A stretch of 7,226 bases of DNA from Dehalococcoidia bacterium (GCA_030604795.1 JAUVVE010000038.1:1-7226), one strand, 5' to 3'. Counted from the first letter of the stretch, positions 1 through 6,115 are shown. The notes: a model not told the origin generated them from the letters alone. Numbers and translations are program-made.

Positions 1-2
1 CG

Positions 3-86
3 CAGGTACCTTTCGAACCCAAGGAAGACCGACCGGTGTACTGCAGCGACTGTTACGCCAGAGTTAGAAACGAGAGTCGCACCTAA
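3..86 (+). CDS. C-terminal fragment of a CxxC-x17-CxxC-type zinc-ribbon protein (5' end outside window)
   Basis: An open frame enters from the left edge and stops at TAA (84-86). Its 27 residues read QVPFEPKEDRPVYCSDCY followed by a basic tail (ARVRNESRT). The VPF-x-P-x(3)-RPVYC-xx-C pattern is the second half of the small zinc-binding domain in which one CxxC pair precedes about 17 residues and a second CxxC; the second pair is visible here and the first would lie left of the window. Such domains occur in small, often uncharacterised proteins of Chloroflexota and candidate phyla and are presumed to bind one zinc ion. Their partner, nucleic acid or protein, is not established. Only the family assignment is supported. 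A strong hairpin 19 bases after the stop fits the end of a transcription unit. Confidence 0.7.
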   Translation, partial: QVPFEPKEDRPVYCSDCYARVRNESRT

Positions 87-104
87 GAAGGTGCAACGCA
101 AAGA

Positions 105-145
105 AACAGAGAGGGATGGCGCTCATAGCGCCATCCCTCTCTGTT
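105..145 (+). terminator. Perfect 19-bp hairpin, probable terminator
   Basis: Bases 105-123 are perfectly complementary to 127-145, with a three-base loop (CAT, 124-126). The stem is GC-rich (core GGGATGGCGCT). It starts 19 bases after the stop of the zinc-ribbon gene. The run of T expected of a classic intrinsic terminator is missing: only TTCT follows, with ACC after it. It may end transcription inefficiently, protect an mRNA 3' end, or act in both directions because the stem is symmetric. Confidence 0.65.
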
Positions 146-149
146 CTAC

Positions 150-560
150 CACCACCTACAACAAGCTTGATCACCAACAATGTCAAGAACCGTACGGCCT
201 CTTCCACAGCTGTCTGCTGAAGTGCCCCCTGCACCCTACACCCCTCACTTGATTCAACACCCCTTCTTTTATTTCCTGCCGCGCACGTCCTTGACTAGGA
301 GGCTGAGCAAGAAACGGACAGACCATCCCCTGAGTTCACACTGAGCAAGGCTCTTCAGTAGGTCGGCTTCCTGAGAATGACGCAAAGCGAAGGACTTAGG
401 ACAGGCACGGTCCTCGCCGAGGCACAGCCCGAGATTCAAGAATACAAGAAGCTGGCCGAGGTGGCAGCTGGCATAACACCAAGCTAGACTTTTTGGCAGC
501 ATTGCACCCCCCTTGCCCTGCTGACTGCTCTACCGCCTTGGGAGGCTCAGGCACTGCTCG
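150..560. other. Gene-poor intergenic stretch upstream of glpK
   Basis: No gene is supported here. An open minus frame (269-502, 77 codons) has no recognisable family, no convincing ribosome site and biased composition (Leu/Cys/Arg-rich), so I do not call it. Around 367-460 the text resembles the CCTGAG...GAATGAC...GCGAAGGA-type intergenic repeats I associate with Chloroflexota genomes, but it is degraded. A short hairpin, CCTCG-C-CGAGG, lies within it (around 412-422). No riboswitch or tRNA was recognised on either strand. Confidence 0.4.
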
Positions 561-602
561 TCAACGTGCCAGCTGATGGCTGCTCCGACCTGTCAGGCTG
601 TG

Positions 603-611
603 TGTTATACT
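603..611 (+). promoter_or_regulatory. Extended -10 promoter candidate for glpK
   Basis: TGTTATACT gives an extended -10 (TG, one base, TATACT at 606-611). No good -35 lies at the usual distance, as often seen with extended -10 promoters. Transcription would begin near 618, leaving a leader of about 29 bases before the ATG at 647. A small palindrome ACTG-G-CAGT (612-620) overlaps the predicted start and could be an operator, but it is too short to claim. Confidence 0.45.
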
Positions 612-646
612 ACTGGCAGTGTACAGCCACTCCCGTGACAACCCCC

Positions 647-2152
647 ATGAATGACAAAGGCTATATCCTAGCAATAGACCAGGGAACCACAGGCAGCACC
701 GCTCTCGTTTTCGATGAGGAAGGGCACGTGGTCTCCAGCGCCTACCAGGAAGTGCGCCAGATTTACCCCCAGCCTGGCTGGGTAGAGCAGGACCCCGAAG
801 AGCTTTTCCGCGGCTCTTTGGCAGTCGCCCGAGACGCCCTGCAGAAGGCCGGCGTGGCCGTCTCTAAAGTGAGAGGTGTCGGCATCACCAACCAGCGGGA
901 GACGACCGTAGTATGGGACCGCCACACTGGGAAGCCAGTGAGCAACGCAGTGGTATGGCAGTGCCGACGTACGGCCCCACTGTGCGAGAAGCTGAAGCAA
1001 GCAGGCATGACCCAGACCATACGGGAAAAGACAGGCTTGATCATAGACGCCTATTTCTCCGCCACTAAGCTTCGCTGGATCCTGGATCATACCCCTGAGG
1101 GGCAGAGCCGTGCCCAACAGGGGGACCTTCTCTTCGGAACCGTGGATAGCTGGCTCGTCTGGAACCTCACCGGGGGCACCGTCCATATCACCGACTACTC
1201 CAACGCCTCGCGTACCATGTTGTTCAATATACACACACTTCAATGGGACAGGGAGCTTCTTGCTGCCCTGGACATACCCGAGGCAACGCTTCCCCAAGTG
1301 ATGCCCTCCAGTCAGCTTTATGGGCAGACCGCCGCTGGCCTTCTGGGGGATTCCCGTGTGCCCCTGGGCGCCGTGATTGGCGATCAGCAGGCAGCCCTTT
1401 TCGGCCAGGCGTGCTACGAGCCAGGCATGACAAAAAACACCTACGGCACCGGCTCCTTTGTCCTGCTCAACACCGCTGACAGACCAGTCCCTTCTGAAAA
1501 GGGCTTGGTCACAACCGTGGCCTGGGGCATGGAACACGGGGTGACCTATGCCATGGAGGGGAGTATCTTCATCACCGGTGCCGCCGTCCAATGGCTACGG
1601 GATGGTCTAGGCGTGATAACAAGCGCCTCTGAGAGCGAGGCCCTGGCCCGCTCTGTCCCCGACAATGGAGGCGTGTATTTCGTTCCGGCCTTTGTAGGGC
1701 TGGGGGCGCCTCACTGGGACATGTATGCTCGGGGCACCATCATCGGACTCACGCGTGGCACCACCAGAGGGCACCTAGCAAGGGCTACCCTCGAGGCCAT
1801 CGCATACCAGTGCCGTGACGTAGTGGAGGCTATGGTTACTGACGCCGACCTCCAGATCCCTCTGCTTCGAGTGGATGGCGGAGGCACTGCTAATGCCTTG
1901 CTTATGCAGTTCCAGGCCGACATCTTGGGAGTGCCCATTCAGCAGGCAGCGGTGGCCGAAACTACCGCGCTTGGAGCCGCTTATCTGGCTGGGTTAGCAG
2001 TAGGCCTGTGGCGGGACACCGCTGAGATCGCCCGACAGTGGCATGCCGCTGAAACCTATGAACCGAGGATGTCCGCCGACCAGAGGGAGGTTCTCTACGG
2101 CGGCTGGAAGCGCGCCGTGGAACGAGCCCGCGGTTGGACCATAAAAAGCTGA
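647..2152 (+). CDS. glpK: Glycerol kinase
   Basis: This cytoplasmic enzyme phosphorylates glycerol with ATP to sn-glycerol-3-phosphate. The 501-residue product matches the usual GlpK length and aligns without gaps in the key blocks to E. coli GlpK as I recall it. The N-terminal phosphate motif is D11-QGTTGST. Glycerol-binding residues are R84-E85 (in NQRET), W104 (in WQCRRT), Y136 and D246 (in GDQQAALFGQ). The ATP side has KNTYGTG at 263-269, and RVDGGG (408-413) is the second FGGY signature region. The frame is open upstream to a GTG at 566, but those 27 codons are absent from the family and contain the likely promoter, so ATG 647 is preferred; GTG 635 is a close alternative. No Shine-Dalgarno is visible. 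The FBP inhibition loop differs from E. coli: GLLGDSR (231-237) replaces GGKGGTR. glpD follows directly. Confidence 0.97.
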   Translation: MNDKGYILAIDQGTTGSTALVFDEEGHVVSSAYQEVRQIYPQPGWVEQDPEELFRGSLAVARDALQKAGVAVSKVRGVGITNQRETTVVWDRHTGKPVSNAVVWQCRRTAPLCEKLKQAGMTQTIREKTGLIIDAYFSATKLRWILDHTPEGQSRAQQGDLLFGTVDSWLVWNLTGGTVHITDYSNASRTMLFNIHTLQWDRELLAALDIPEATLPQVMPSSQLYGQTAAGLLGDSRVPLGAVIGDQQAALFGQACYEPGMTKNTYGTGSFVLLNTADRPVPSEKGLVTTVAWGMEHGVTYAMEGSIFITGAAVQWLRDGLGVITSASESEALARSVPDNGGVYFVPAFVGLGAPHWDMYARGTIIGLTRGTTRGHLARATLEAIAYQCRDVVEAMVTDADLQIPLLRVDGGGTANALLMQFQADILGVPIQQAAVAETTALGAAYLAGLAVGLWRDTAEIARQWHAAETYEPRMSADQREVLYGGWKRAVERARGWTIKS

Positions 2153-2154
2153 GT

Positions 2155-2160
2155 GAGGAG
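2155..2160 (+). promoter_or_regulatory. Ribosome binding site that supports a CTG start for glpD
   Basis: GAGGAG lies just after the glpK stop and eight bases before the CTG at 2169. No ATG or TTG, and no GTG before 2220, occurs in the glpD frame after its upstream in-frame stop at 2154-2156. This site is therefore the main evidence that translation begins at the CTG rather than at GTG 2220, which has no comparable site at the right distance. Confidence 0.55.
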
Positions 2161-2168
2161 AAAGAGGC

Positions 2169-3824
2169 CTGAGGAGGGACTTCGGGGCGCTTGGACGGCA
2201 AACCTTCGACTTAATCGTCGTGGGCGGGGGCATCGTCGGCACAGGCATAGCCAGGGACGCTGCCCTCCGGGGTCTTCACACGCTGCTTCTCGAGAAGAAG
2301 GATTTTGGCTACGGTACCACCTCTCGCTCCTCCCGCCTGATTCATGGAGGTCTGCGCTACCTGCGACAGCTGGAGTTCCGTCTTGTGCGGCAGGACCTCC
2401 GGGAACGGGAGGTTTTGCTTCGCATTGCGCCCCATCTCGTGCGCCCGCTCCCCTTCATCATCCCGCTGGCCCGACCTTTGGACCGGCTAGCCCTGGCACT
2501 TGGCATGCCCCTCTACGACCTACTCTCCCTCGACAAGAGCGTGCCCTCCTGCCATCGCCTGTCCCGTCGCGAGACCTTGGAGTTGGAGCCAGATTTGGAA
2601 CTGGAGGGATTAGTCGGTTCATACCTTTACTACGACTGCCAAGTGCCTTTCGCGGAGCGGTTGTGCCTCGAAAACGCTATCTCCGCCGCCGAACATGGGG
2701 CCTCAGTCATCAATCATGCCAAGGTCACCGGGCTGCTGAGAACAGGTAGCGCTGTACGCGGGGTCCAGGTACGGGATGAGCTGTCAGGGGACGTGTATCA
2801 GGCGGCAGGCCACGTTGTGGTCAACGCTGCCGGTCACTGGGCAGACGGCTTGCGCCACATGCTCCACAGCAACCCCACACCCCCCTTACGTAGAACCAAG
2901 GGCATCCATCTCGTCACCTCGCAGATCTCCCGGAACGCCGTGGTTCGCTTCGCCCGTGCTGACCGCCGCCTGTTCTTCATAATCCCGTGGCAGGGCTGTT
3001 CCCTCATCGGCACCACCGACACCGACTACACTGGAGATCTAGATACCGTGTGTGCAGAGGCAGAAGACGTGGCCTACCTGTTAGCGGAGGTCCACGACGC
3101 CTTCCCCGCAGCAACGGCAAAGGACATCTTCTACACCACCGCCGGTCTACGTACGCTGGTTGACTCTAGAACAAGGAAAGCCTCAGACTTGTCCCGACAA
3201 CACCAGCTAGTGGACCATGAGCAGAAGGATGGCGCGAAGGGTTTCATCTCAGTGCTGGGCGGCAAGATAACGGCCTACCGTGCCGTAGCCCAGGAAGCGG
3301 TTGATATGGTGTGCCGGAAGCTTGGCATCAGCGCACCATGCAGAACAGCAGAAGACTATCTGCCAGGAGCGCCAGCCGTGCCGCAGGAAAGAGTAGACAC
3401 GACCGCTCAAGAGAGTGGCCTTCGGGCAGAAATAGTGGCACACCTTGCCACCTGCTATGGCTCCCGCTTCTCACAAGTCATCGACATGGCGCGCCGAGAC
3501 CCTCGGGGAGCACGACCCATCTGCCCACACCACCTCGACATCGTGGCGCAGATACGGCACGCCGTAGAAGTCGAGGGTGCCCTCACCTTAAGCGATTTCC
3601 TACTCCGACGCAGCGCCGTGGGTCTGGGCCCATGCCAGGGGCTGGATGCTGCAGAGACAGTAGCCCAAGAGATGAGGCGTGTCCTGAAGTGGAGCAGTGA
3701 TGAGCAGCGACGGCAAGTTGAGACATACCGCGCCACGGCGGCTCTGGGCCAGCGCTTCAGAGAAAAGACCGGCCACCAGTATGGCCCTCAGAATACGCAA
3801 GACCTGGCAGAAGAGCCAAGCTGA
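2169..3824 (+). CDS. glpD: FAD-dependent glycerol-3-phosphate dehydrogenase (aerobic type)
   Basis: The enzyme oxidises sn-glycerol-3-phosphate to dihydroxyacetone phosphate and passes electrons through FAD, normally to membrane quinones. The Rossmann FAD motif GGGIVGTGIARDAALRG is at about residues 19-35, with E42 ending the second strand and likely binding the ribose. IHGGLRYL (58-65) is typical of the GlpD family, followed by substrate-domain blocks FFIIPW and IGTTDTDY, TTAGLRTL, and SVLGGKITAYR near the end of the FAD domain. The last 130 or so residues match the helical GlpD C-terminal domain. With a CTG start the protein has 551 residues, normal for the family. The first canonical start (GTG 2220) would remove the first beta strand (FDLIVV) and cut into the glycine motif. 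The start lies 16 bases after the glpK stop, so the two genes are almost certainly cotranscribed. Confidence 0.95.
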   Translation: MRRDFGALGRQTFDLIVVGGGIVGTGIARDAALRGLHTLLLEKKDFGYGTTSRSSRLIHGGLRYLRQLEFRLVRQDLREREVLLRIAPHLVRPLPFIIPLARPLDRLALALGMPLYDLLSLDKSVPSCHRLSRRETLELEPDLELEGLVGSYLYYDCQVPFAERLCLENAISAAEHGASVINHAKVTGLLRTGSAVRGVQVRDELSGDVYQAAGHVVVNAAGHWADGLRHMLHSNPTPPLRRTKGIHLVTSQISRNAVVRFARADRRLFFIIPWQGCSLIGTTDTDYTGDLDTVCAEAEDVAYLLAEVHDAFPAATAKDIFYTTAGLRTLVDSRTRKASDLSRQHQLVDHEQKDGAKGFISVLGGKITAYRAVAQEAVDMVCRKLGISAPCRTAEDYLPGAPAVPQERVDTTAQESGLRAEIVAHLATCYGSRFSQVIDMARRDPRGARPICPHHLDIVAQIRHAVEVEGALTLSDFLLRRSAVGLGPCQGLDAAETVAQEMRRVLKWSSDEQRRQVETYRATAALGQRFREKTGHQYGPQNTQDLAEEPS

Positions 3825-3847
3825 TATGATTCCAGCGTAGTCAGCTT
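3818..3847. terminator. Weak inverted repeat between convergent glpD and the MBL gene
   Basis: AAGCTGA (3818-3824, including the glpD stop) is perfectly complementary to TCAGCTT (3841-3847) across a 16-base loop. No T-run follows on either strand. A near-palindrome, CCGGATCGATTCGG, lies at 3855-3868. The 56-base convergent gap needs some transcription end, but neither structure is a convincing intrinsic terminator. Confidence 0.25.
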
Positions 3848-3880
3848 AGGGGCGCCGGATCGATTCGGAGTGTGCCGCCG

Positions 3881-5011
3881 CTAGCGCAGATATGTCCCCA
3901 TCGTGGTCAAGAAGTTGCATGATCCTGTGCCTTGAGCTACGTCTCTCTTCTCACCGGTCAGACAGACGTCTCCACACTCTTCCATAATCTCGATATGGGC
4001 CATTACCTCATTTAGAGCCATCGCCTTGCCCATACCCCTGAGTAATGAACGGGGAAAGTACTGAAGAGCGATATCCTCCATGTCAACTAGTTTGTTGTCT
4101 ATGATGTTCAAGATGTCACGGCAACGGTCAATATGAAACTGGATGATTTCCCTGGCTCGGTCAACCGGGCTATGAATTATGTTGAATCGGCCATCGTAAA
4201 ACAAACGATGCGCAGGAAATGTGGCCCGCAGAGGTTGAGGAAGATGGGTTATCTTGTTCAAAGATCTGATATAGCTCATCAGACCGTAGACCACGTTCTT
4301 TTGTCGATATCCCGTCGGCAAGATCCGGCGATTGACCTCAAAGGCATGTGCCAATGAAGGATGGGGCGTAATGTCGGGCAGCAAGGTATCGCCAGTAAAT
4401 ATAACCTCACCCTCCAAAAGGACGCAGATTGAATCAGGCGTGTGACCAGGAGTGAATACGAAGCCAAGACCATCATCTGGCAGTGATTGGTCGTCCTCTA
4501 TATCGAAATCAATATTCAGCAGGCTCCTTTTCCTCTGATATGGCAGACAGCTCCTGTTGAACTCTGCGGGCATATTGCACAGGCGGCAAGAACCGGGCAG
4601 CTCAGGATGTTTGGCACCATCTTTTATGTGAGGGTGATAGGAAATCATCTGACGGTAGATCGAGTGAGCCCATAGTTCAGCGTTTGCCGCAGAGACTATC
4701 TCAGCCAAGTTCCCGTCGTGGTCTTCATGACTGTGCGTGATGACGACTCTATCGATATCTTGGAATTCCTTACCAATCGACTTAAGAAGGGACCCGAAGA
4801 CTTCCACGTTCCCCAACCGGCCAGTATCGATTAAGGTGGTGGTCTGACCAATGATTAAACAGCACCAGGTAGGTCCCAGGTCCCAGTCTGTGTCGATATA
4901 CGTATTAGGTATGCCCAGTCCAAAGATATCTGTTCCCTTTGCAGTCTCATAATGAACGACCATACCCTCTCCATTATTTTCCCCTCGAAGGATTACATCA
5001 GGTGTCTTCAT
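3881..5011 (-). CDS. Metallo-beta-lactamase-fold hydrolase with cysteine-containing insert
   Basis: The 376-residue protein has a full MBL-fold metal site: H93-S-H95-E-D97-H98-D in THSHEDHDG, then H190 in TPGHTPDS, D208 in FTGDTLL, and H268 in FPAHR. It also has the early LIDTG strand (60-64). This predicts a dinuclear zinc or iron hydrolase of the glyoxalase II/RNase Z-like superfamily. The substrate cannot be read from sequence. Residues 135-162 form an insert carrying C142, C145 and C155 (HPELPGSCRLC, then RSC), unusual for simple thioester hydrolases. The C-terminal part (about 270-376) is helical and includes a basic region. No signal peptide is visible. ATG at 5011 is supported by GAGAGGG just upstream (GAGAGGGCTAATG). 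The gene is visibly less GC-rich than glpK/glpD and convergent with them. Confidence 0.85.
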   Translation of the reverse strand: MKTPDVILRGENNGEGMVVHYETAKGTDIFGLGIPNTYIDTDWDLGPTWCCLIIGQTTTLIDTGRLGNVEVFGSLLKSIGKEFQDIDRVVITHSHEDHDGNLAEIVSAANAELWAHSIYRQMISYHPHIKDGAKHPELPGSCRLCNMPAEFNRSCLPYQRKRSLLNIDFDIEDDQSLPDDGLGFVFTPGHTPDSICVLLEGEVIFTGDTLLPDITPHPSLAHAFEVNRRILPTGYRQKNVVYGLMSYIRSLNKITHLPQPLRATFPAHRLFYDGRFNIIHSPVDRAREIIQFHIDRCRDILNIIDNKLVDMEDIALQYFPRSLLRGMGKAMALNEVMAHIEIMEECGDVCLTGEKRDVAQGTGSCNFLTTMGTYLR

Positions 5012-5022
5012 TAGCCCTCTCG

Positions 5023-5045
5023 CGTCATCTTACGCCCGGATGACG
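5023..5045. repeat. 7-bp inverted repeat in the leader of the MBL-fold gene
   Basis: CGTCATC (5023-5029) and GATGACG (5039-5045) are perfect complements separated by nine bases. The repeat sits directly upstream of the Shine-Dalgarno of the MBL gene and inside its predicted leader. It could be an operator or an mRNA hairpin affecting translation, but a repeat of this size can also arise by chance. Confidence 0.3.
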
Positions 5046-5117
5046 ATAGATGCTTGGCCATCAACGGCTGGTCAAGCGGTGATGCCCGACAACCAGTCCA
5101 GAGCGCGCAAGCCATAC

Positions 5118-5126
5118 ATTATAGCA
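5118..5126 (-). promoter_or_regulatory. Extended -10 promoter of the MBL-fold gene
   Basis: On the minus strand the sequence reads TGCTATAAT: a perfect TATAAT (5118-5123) with TG one base upstream. No good -35 lies 17 bases away, which an extended -10 can tolerate. Transcription would start near 5111 and give a leader of about 100 bases, long enough to contain the inverted repeat at 5023-5045. Confidence 0.5.
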
Positions 5127-5301
5127 CTCAAAGCCTTTGTGTTCCTCGGTGGCAAGCAAGGGAGTCATCTCACAGTTTTGCACAGAACGCCATTTCTCGC
5201 TATGTAGTAGTTGCACAGTATAAGTACGAACCGGCCAGCCCAATCCAGGTCAGCGACACCACACAATTGGTAGATGCATCCCTCGGCCCATATAGCATCA
5301 A
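5127..5301. other. Noncoding stretch between the MBL promoter and the small membrane-protein ORF
   Basis: No gene is supported. A plus frame (5054-5356) and a minus frame (5200-5577) are open but show no family features, domain pattern or ribosome site. The stretch holds one promoter candidate for the small ORF to the right: TTGGTA (5267-5272), 18 bases, TATAGC (5291-5296). Confidence 0.35.
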
Positions 5302-5448
5302 ATGGCAGGAAAGGTTGACAAACGTCCTCAGCAGAACTACCCTAGTACTACGATGAAAACGATTGACTGGGTCTTGTTTTACAGCCTGTGGCTCATCTTC
5401 ATTCTGGTTTTGCCATTCATGTATCTTTGGGCCTTTCTCAGGAAGTGA
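5302..5448 (+). CDS. Small single-span membrane protein, 48 residues (or 31 from an internal ATG)
   Basis: Not a recognised family. From ATG 5302 the product has a polar N-terminus (MAGKVDKRPQQNYPSTT), then MKTIDW, one strongly hydrophobic segment of about 20 residues rich in Leu, Phe, Ile and Trp (around residues 23-45), and a basic end (LRK). This is the layout of a small bitopic membrane protein. A second ATG at 5353 would give only the membrane part, 31 residues. No Shine-Dalgarno precedes either start. TTGACA (5315-5320), 17 bases, TACCCT (5338-5343) would start transcription near 5350, almost leaderless for the internal ATG; TTGGTA/TATAGC would do the same for ATG 5302. The same frame stays open after the TGA to 5763. 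A chance hydrophobic ORF cannot be excluded. Confidence 0.4.
   Translation: MAGKVDKRPQQNYPSTTMKTIDWVLFYSLWLIFILVLPFMYLWAFLRK
5315..5343 (+). promoter_or_regulatory. Promoter candidate inside the small membrane-protein ORF
   Basis: A perfect -35, TTGACA (5315-5320), is followed at 17 bases by TACCCT (5338-5343), which matches TATAAT at only three positions. The predicted start near 5350 is about three bases before ATG 5353, so a transcript would be nearly leaderless. Confidence 0.3.
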
Positions 5449-5656
5449 AGGCTTCAAGACGTAGATGCAGTGTGTGGTGTGCAGAAGCGGAACACTCCGG
5501 TCGTGCAAGCGACAGACATTCCAGGCGCAGAGGCTTTCGTCACCAACAACGGCATTGTGACTCTCTCTCGCCAGCAAATCATCGTATTGTCTAGTCTTCG
5601 GCTCCGCCGGTTGGCGAATGCCGCCTCCCGTTTACGAGAAATCACCGGCTACCCTA

Positions 5657-6115
5657 TTAGGACCATAAGAAAAACCCCTCCCGGTGTTCTGTCCACTCAC
5701 CCAAACCATATTCCTGTATCTTTCGCAGATTCTTCTGGGGAGTATCACCATGATATCGCTTGAGAAAATCGAACTTTTCACACCTCTCGAATTTATCGCA
5801 CTGCCAACAACCTTCGATGTCCCTTGACTCAACGCATCTCTTGATCTCGCAAGGTTGTGAACAACCGTCGCCGCCTGCCCTACAGGAAGCGTTACACTTC
5901 AACCTGGTTATCGCATCCAGGACCTGAAGACACTCCGCGTAATGCCCGAGCTCTTCCACGGAACTGCTCTTCACTTCGGCATACTTGTCAAACCTTACCC
6001 TTTGCACTTCATCCGCCAAATCTCGAGCCAAATCAGCAGCCTTGCTCCTGTAGCGAATACAATCACCACAGTATAGGCCGCAATACGCAGTCAACTCACT
6101 TCCATGGTTGCTCAT
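5657..6115 (-). CDS. DUF3795 family cysteine-rich protein
   Basis: The 152-residue protein opens with the family's signature AYCGLYCGDC (C12, C16, C19). A second cluster follows: KCNASCRAGGDGC, C89, then IKRCVESRDIEGCWQC and a final C112, with C62 in between: 13 cysteines in all. DUF3795 proteins are soluble, common in Chloroflexota, Firmicutes and archaea, and thought to bind zinc or an iron-sulfur cluster; no reaction is established. ATG 6115 has GTGAGG a few bases upstream on the minus strand. A TGGTAGACT box (TAGACT at 6137-6142) could be an extended -10, starting transcription near 6130, but it lacks a -35. The gene is divergent from the ABM gene across 187 bases. The end of the protein keeps the GDTPQKNLRKIQEYG-type tail of the family, so it looks complete. 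Confidence 0.88.
   Translation of the reverse strand: MSNHGSELTAYCGLYCGDCIRYRSKAADLARDLADEVQRVRFDKYAEVKSSSVEELGHYAECLQVLDAITRLKCNASCRAGGDGCSQPCEIKRCVESRDIEGCWQCDKFERCEKFDFLKRYHGDTPQKNLRKIQEYGLGEWTEHREGFFLWS

Noticed and set aside
269..502. Minus-strand 77-codon frame before glpK
   Set aside because: No recognisable family or ribosome site, composition looks noncoding, and part resembles intergenic repeat sequence.
150..560. Possible riboswitch or T-box upstream of glpK
   Set aside because: No specifier or T-box consensus and no terminator/antiterminator pair could be traced; small hairpins alone are not enough.
566..646. 27-codon N-terminal extension of glycerol kinase
   Set aside because: Not found in the family and it covers the likely glpK promoter; no ribosome site at GTG 566.
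668..1591. Long minus-strand open frame (307 codons) opposite glpK
   Set aside because: It is fully antisense to a highly conserved gene in the frame where GC-rich coding sequence tends to lack stops; no family pattern is seen.
2153..2749. Plus-strand 198-codon frame overlapping the start of glpD
   Set aside because: Shadow of glpD; rich in Pro, Ser and Arg with no domain pattern, while the glpD frame gives a clear FAD motif.
5465..5560. Short plus frame starting MQCVVCRSGTLRSC, reminiscent of YgiT-type zinc fingers
   Set aside because: It stops after 31 codons and lacks the second CxxC and the rest of the domain; the match is one short motif only.
5200..5577. Minus-strand 125-codon frame between the MBL and DUF3795 genes
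   Set aside because: No family pattern; it overlaps the small membrane ORF and shows no good ribosome site or hydrophobic/domain structure.
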